47,716 nucleotides of DNA from assembly GCA_025356655.1 (NCBI GenBank), contig JANXRW010000106.1:1-47716 (forward strand), written 5' to 3'. The notes under the pieces are model-generated. The model was not told where the DNA came from. It was given only the letters and a program-made list of their open reading frames with translations, and did not search any database. The stretch's first letter is position 1; each line of letters starts with the position of its first letter. Made by a program: the position numbers and the translations under genes. The stretch comes from Betaproteobacteria bacterium (GTDB taxonomy: Bacteria; Pseudomonadota; Gammaproteobacteria; Burkholderiales; SHXO01). Of the stretch, positions 44,400 through 47,716 are shown one piece after another.

Positions 44400-45341
44400 T
44401 CCCTGCGCCAAGTAGCGCGTGAGTTGGTCCAGGGTGCCTCCCCAGCCCGCAGTCATGCCGCTGTGAGCGGCGGCAAAGGTCTGCATTTCCAAGGTGCTCG
44501 CACCCAGTGGCTCCCAGGTCAAGGCGAAGAGCACGCCGCCTTCCTCTTCTGTGAAGGTGAAGGTGCTCAACACTTCAAGGGGCCAGTGGGCGGCCATAGG
44601 GTGCCGGGTAATGCCGCCCGCCGCGTCGGAGAAACAGTTCACGACCACCAGACGGGCCGGCGCCTCTACCGTCCGGATCAGCCACTTTCCCCACCAGTGC
44701 TGTCCGTCAGGCATTGCCATGTCGTAGTGGTAGGTGCCGCCGGGGCGGAGGTCCATTGTGGCGGTCGGGATGCTTACCCCGGCAGGGCCCCACCACCGCT
44801 TCATCTGCTCCGCCTCGGTCCATGCCTTCCAGACGATCGGCCGCGGCGCCGCGAAGTGACGGGCTAGTCGGAAGGTGGCGTTCTCGTCGGGAAGTGCCAG
44901 GAGTCTCTGAACCAATCGGTCCAGTGTCTGTGAGTTTCCGGGTCCAGTGGGTTCTGTCCCTCGGTCGAGCGTCGGGGCGGATTCGAACAAGGTATCGATA
45001 CGGATACGGGTGCGCCCGCCCATGTCCTCAAAGCCTGCCGTCGCCCGAAAGCGCGGAGCTTCCAATTGATCGAGGATGATGCGGCGTTGGCCAATCATGT
45101 CGACGAAGCGGATGTGGTTGTCGTCGTCGGTGCCATCGGGCCCGTGCAGCGTAAATCGCCAGTCCCCGCCCGGGCGGAAGTGGAACTCGCGCAGGGTGTG
45201 GCCAAAGCCGTCGGGGCCCCACCACTTCGCCAACTGGCTGGGATCGGACCAGGCTAGCCAGACCAGAGCCAGGGGCGCATCGACTTCGCGCACGCTGAGG
45301 AACTGGCGTCCATCGGCGCGCTCTGCGCTAGCAGTGTTCAT
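44394..45341 (-). CDS. Protein with two AHSA1/SRPBCC domains
   Basis: A 315-residue protein made of two START-like (SRPBCC, AHSA1) domains. Each copy has the family pattern: VREVDAPLALVWLAWSDPSQLAKWWGPDGF in the first, ARHFAAPRPIVWKAWTEAEQMKRWWGPAGV in the second, each followed by a RPGG turn. Fold-wise these bind hydrophobic ligands; the AHSA1-type single-domain proteins in bacteria have mostly unknown function. The fused tandem is less usual. The gene converges with the two-haem protein gene and overlaps it by 6 bases. Confidence 0.85.
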   Translation of the reverse strand: MNTASAERADGRQFLSVREVDAPLALVWLAWSDPSQLAKWWGPDGFGHTLREFHFRPGGDWRFTLHGPDGTDDDNHIRFVDMIGQRRIILDQLEAPRFRATAGFEDMGGRTRIRIDTLFESAPTLDRGTEPTGPGNSQTLDRLVQRLLALPDENATFRLARHFAAPRPIVWKAWTEAEQMKRWWGPAGVSIPTATMDLRPGGTYHYDMAMPDGQHWWGKWLIRTVEAPARLVVVNCFSDAAGGITRHPMAAHWPLEVLSTFTFTEEEGGVLFALTWEPLGASTLEMQTFAAAHSGMTAGWGGTLDQLTRYLAQGL

Positions 45342-45381
45342 CTACCTTTTGCTCCTTGGCAGTAGGCTAACATTTCATCGG

Positions 45382-46209
45382 CTAACGACCCCCTTCGACC
45401 TGCGGGGCCACGAGGGATCCCCCCGCCGAAGCCCCGGGTGCGGTATGGACCTGGGGGGGACAGGTCGCACGGTCCTCCTCGGAGTCGATCCGGAGGTATC
45501 GCACGTTCAGCGTCTTGATCTCTTGCCCTCGAAGTACAAAATAGTCACCTTCGATGGCGTAGAAGGGGGCTTCCCCGGCCTCGTCGGGCGTATTGCCTGC
45601 GTTGAAGGGCCGGCGCGAAACGCCACGCAGGACGAGTCGGTCGATCTGTCCGTCGGTGGTGAGGAAGTATTCGGCAAGGAGTCCGACGAAGAGTTGGGTG
45701 GAGCCCTCGGTCTCCACGATCGCGGCGATCACCACGCCATCGGGCCGGGGTAGGCTGTCGTGGCCATTGAACAGGTAATACCAAGGGGTGTCCGCCCGTA
45801 GCACTGAACTGAGCCAGCCCCCGCCTTCCCGGTCAAGCCCCAGGCGGGCCACCAGGGCGCGGCCCATGAGTCCTAGCACGTAAGCGAAGGCGCACAGGCT
45901 TGCGCAGTAGTAGAAAGGCCCGACGGGAAAGCGGGCCACGCGGCTCACGGCCGCCTCGAAGGCGGTGCCGCGATCGGCCGAGAGCAGAAGTAGCAGGGCC
46001 TGCCAGTCTGCATGGTAGGGTGTCAGCGCACTGGAGAGCCAAACCCAGAGCGCGTTCAGAATCAGGGCTAGCCCAGCGGACGTCGCGGCCGCACGGCCGA
46101 AGGGGGTGGGATCCGGGGCGGTGCGTTCAGGGCTTTTGAACTGGGTGCGGAGCAGGAAGCCGGGGAGAAGCAGGGCGAAGAAGAGGGCTGCCGGGAAAGC
46201 GACATTCAT
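45382..46209 (-). CDS. Hypothetical membrane protein, DUF6338-like
   Basis: A 275-residue protein with three likely membrane spans: PAALFFALLLPGFLLRTQF near the N-terminus, then residues ~43-62 and ~96-120. A soluble C-terminal half follows, with DTPWYYLFNG, DGVVIAAIVETEGSTQLFVGLL and FYAIEGDYFVLRGQEIKTLNVRYL. The pattern resembles DUF6338 proteins, but this is from memory. The small protein gene at 46217 lies 7 bases upstream of its start, so the two may be co-expressed. Function unknown. Confidence 0.7.
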   Translation of the reverse strand: MNVAFPAALFFALLLPGFLLRTQFKSPERTAPDPTPFGRAAATSAGLALILNALWVWLSSALTPYHADWQALLLLLSADRGTAFEAAVSRVARFPVGPFYYCASLCAFAYVLGLMGRALVARLGLDREGGGWLSSVLRADTPWYYLFNGHDSLPRPDGVVIAAIVETEGSTQLFVGLLAEYFLTTDGQIDRLVLRGVSRRPFNAGNTPDEAGEAPFYAIEGDYFVLRGQEIKTLNVRYLRIDSEEDRATCPPQVHTAPGASAGGSLVAPQVEGGR

Positions 46210-46216
46210 CCGGCGT

Positions 46217-46405
46217 TTAGCCGCGCACGGGCACGACCGTCAGCTTCACCTGCTTGCCAGCAGCGCGGCCGCGAAGCTCCAGAGTGACCTCCACGGAGGT
46301 GCGCTCCGGGCTCCAGGCGGACCCTGCCACCACCTTGCGCAGCGCGTCCTGGCCCTGCGGTTGGCTCAATACCTCGCTCAGTTTTGAACTGGTCACGGCC
46401 TTCAT
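46217..46405 (-). CDS. Small conserved-looking protein (62 residues)
   Basis: A 62-residue protein from ATG 46405, preceded by an excellent AGGAGG at 6-base spacing. KAVTSSKLSEVLSQPQGQDALRKVV reads as a helix, followed by two strands (SVEVTLELRG, KQVKLTVVPV). No signal peptide, cysteines or membrane span. The strong ribosome binding site and the 7-base gap to the membrane protein gene support a real gene. I do not recognise the family. Confidence 0.65.
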   Translation of the reverse strand: MKAVTSSKLSEVLSQPQGQDALRKVVAGSAWSPERTSVEVTLELRGRAAGKQVKLTVVPVRG

Positions 46406-46499
46406 CGGTTCCTCCTGCAAGGGCACCAGGCTACCGGCTTGCCTGGGGAAGCACAAGCCAGGGGAGCACAAGCCGGGCACTACGGCCCGCCCCCGGGTG

Positions 46500-47138
46500 T
46501 CAGGGCGGCGCCTCCGGGGTTCTGGTGCGGGCCTGCGCGCGCAACAAGGCGGGCCGCTGGAGCAGGGTGTCCAGATAACGCTCCAGGGCCGGGTGGGGCA
46601 GGGGCAACCGGGCACTCCGGGCCCAGATCAGCAAGTGACCGGCCAGGATATCCGCAAGTCCGATGGATGGGCCGACGAGGAACTCCCGCGCATCGAGGGC
46701 CTGTCCGAGGACGGAAGCCGCCTGGCTGAACTCCCAGCGAGCGGTGCCCTCGATGGCGGGAACCCGGCGTTCCTCGGGAAGGGCGAATCGATGCTTAGCC
46801 AGCGTCCACAGCGGTGCATCCACCTCGGTCAGCAGGTAACTGATCCACCGATGACACTGGCTACGCTCCGGACCTGGCGGGGGTAGTAGGGCGCAGTCCG
46901 GGGCGCGTTCAGCCAAGTGCAGGCAGATGGCCATGGATTCGGGGATCACCTCCTCCCCGTCCACCCACAGCGGTACCTTGCCGGCTGGATTGAGCGCAAG
47001 GAACCAGGGGGCTCGTCCTTCGCCCCCGGGGAGATCAATCTCTCGGTATTGATAGCGCATGCCGATCTCTTCCAGCGCCCAAAGGGGGCGCAGGGTCCGG
47101 CCGTTTCGATAGCCATAGAGCGTGGGTGCTGAGTGCAT
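46500..47138 (-). CDS. Glutathione S-transferase family protein
   Basis: A 212-residue GST. The N-terminal thioredoxin-like domain has TLYGYRNGRTLRPLWALEEIG, NPAGKVPLWVDGEEVIPESMAICLHLAE (the cis-Pro in KVP and the ES glutathione contact) and a C-terminal helical domain with VGPSIGLADILAGHLLIWA. Start ATG 47138 is chosen; a GTG 5 codons upstream is possible. TAGAAT on the minus strand (47174-47169) would give a short leader to this ATG. The substrate is not known. Confidence 0.88.
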   Translation of the reverse strand: MHSAPTLYGYRNGRTLRPLWALEEIGMRYQYREIDLPGGEGRAPWFLALNPAGKVPLWVDGEEVIPESMAICLHLAERAPDCALLPPPGPERSQCHRWISYLLTEVDAPLWTLAKHRFALPEERRVPAIEGTARWEFSQAASVLGQALDAREFLVGPSIGLADILAGHLLIWARSARLPLPHPALERYLDTLLQRPALLRAQARTRTPEAPP

Positions 47139-47339
47139 CGGAATGCCAAGCACGAGAAAAACACCGGGATTCTACGCGAGCCTGGGTATCGGAGGGCTAG
47201 CCCTTGTTACGTCCGTCAACCGTTGAGGTTCAGGGGAGCAGATTGTCCCGGTAACGGCGAGGGCGTCTGAAGGATCGGTCCCTGCCGAAATGCGGGACGC
47301 GATGGGCGCGACCTTGATGCACCGAAAAGGAGTTTCATC

Positions 47340-47716
47340 ATGGCAAACATCGGCACCTTCACTGCACAGATCGACAGCTTCACCGGCACAGTTCGCACCC
47401 TGGCGCTCAACGTCAAGGTCAAACTGGTTCCGAACACCAAGGAAAGCGAGAACGCCCTTGACTACCGCATCGTCGCCGGCAATTTCGAGATTGGCGCGGC
47501 GTGGAAGAACGTCAGCAAGGCGGAACGTCCAGATCTGTCAGTGACCCTCGACGCCCCGTCGTTTCCGGCCACCCTCTACCTGTGGCGCCGGCACGGCATC
47601 GACGGGCTCGCGCCCAAGCGGCGCATTGACCGAGGGCAATCGCGGATGGGGGCCGAAGTGCAGGCGGCGATCCTTGCCGCCAAGGGCGAGAATCCGCGCC
47701 GCTCCATCCGCCAGGT
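47340..47716 (+). CDS. DUF736 protein fused in frame to a transposase N-terminus (partial)
   Basis: The frame starts at ATG 47340 (AAAGGAG 8 bases upstream) and stays open to the window edge. Residues 1-80 are a DUF736 protein (ANIGTFTAQIDSFTGTVRTL, FEIGAAWKNVSKAERPDLSVTL, DAPSFPATLY), a family carried by conjugative plasmids and integrative elements. From residue 81 the sequence changes to LWRRHGIDGLAPKRRIDRGQ and ILAAKGENPRRSIRQ, which looks like the helix-turn-helix region of a DDE transposase/integrase. The last ~20 residues of DUF736 are missing. ATLY at the junction (47568-47579) would fit both families. This is either a real in-frame insertion or deletion fusion, or an assembly join. 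Confidence 0.75.
   Translation, partial: MANIGTFTAQIDSFTGTVRTLALNVKVKLVPNTKESENALDYRIVAGNFEIGAAWKNVSKAERPDLSVTLDAPSFPATLYLWRRHGIDGLAPKRRIDRGQSRMGAEVQAAILAAKGENPRRSIRQ

Noticed and set aside
1-47716. CRISPR arrays, rRNA or tRNA genes
   Set aside because: No regularly spaced repeats, no rRNA-like sequence and no cloverleaf with a CCA end was seen on reading the intergenic regions.

Overview
The window is a high-GC, densely packed bacterial chromosome segment with short intergenic gaps and many ATGA, GTGA and TTGA start/stop overlaps. The housekeeping block tsaB-rimI-family-4 UDG, lemA/TPM, dedA, lplT, alr, radA, acyl-CoA ligase, etfBA and acyl-CoA dehydrogenase is an arrangement I associate with Betaproteobacteria. 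That is an inference from gene order; no rRNA or tRNA gene was seen to confirm it.

Layout. 1-1670 is decayed DNA, including a frameshifted histidine kinase pseudogene. 1789-6802 holds a secreted D-aminoacylase-type amidohydrolase, a D-threonine-aldolase-fold PLP enzyme translationally coupled to a dicarboxylate/amino-acid symporter, and a secreted alpha/beta hydrolase. 7099-18786 is a long co-directional operon: a BMP-type ABC importer (binding protein, two permeases, double ATPase) interleaved with a formamidase-like amidase, two isochorismatase-fold amidohydrolases of the biuret hydrolase type, then AtzF, AtzG, AtzE and AtzH homologues, ending in a GntR/FCD regulator. 18853-19864 holds an FMN reductase and a small secreted protein. 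19910-24021 (minus) is a catabolic set: a beta-keto acid cleavage enzyme (BKACE), a lambda-crystallin-type dehydrogenase, an SDR and a periplasmic binding protein without its own permeases. 24256-31744 is mostly housekeeping. 31745-34225 carries a decayed gene with LNPQP motifs and a secreted HD-like protein whose signal peptide lies in another frame. 34783-42526 is alr, radA and a fatty-acyl/methylthiopropionate-like oxidation block with its electron-transfer flavoprotein. 42744-47138 has a two-CxxCH secreted protein, a double AHSA1 protein, an unknown membrane protein, a 62-residue protein and a glutathione S-transferase. The window ends in an open frame that joins a DUF736 protein (typical of integrative and conjugative elements) to the N-terminal part of a transposase.

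The most interesting system is the 7-19 kb operon. It couples import of a small nitrogen-rich solute to a stepwise amide-hydrolysis line: biuret or carboxybiuret-like substrates to dicarboxyurea, allophanate, then ammonia and CO2. The ring-opening cyanuric acid hydrolase (AtzD/TrzD) is not in the window, so the true substrate is open. A palindrome upstream of the first gene is a candidate operator for the GntR protein encoded at the other end.
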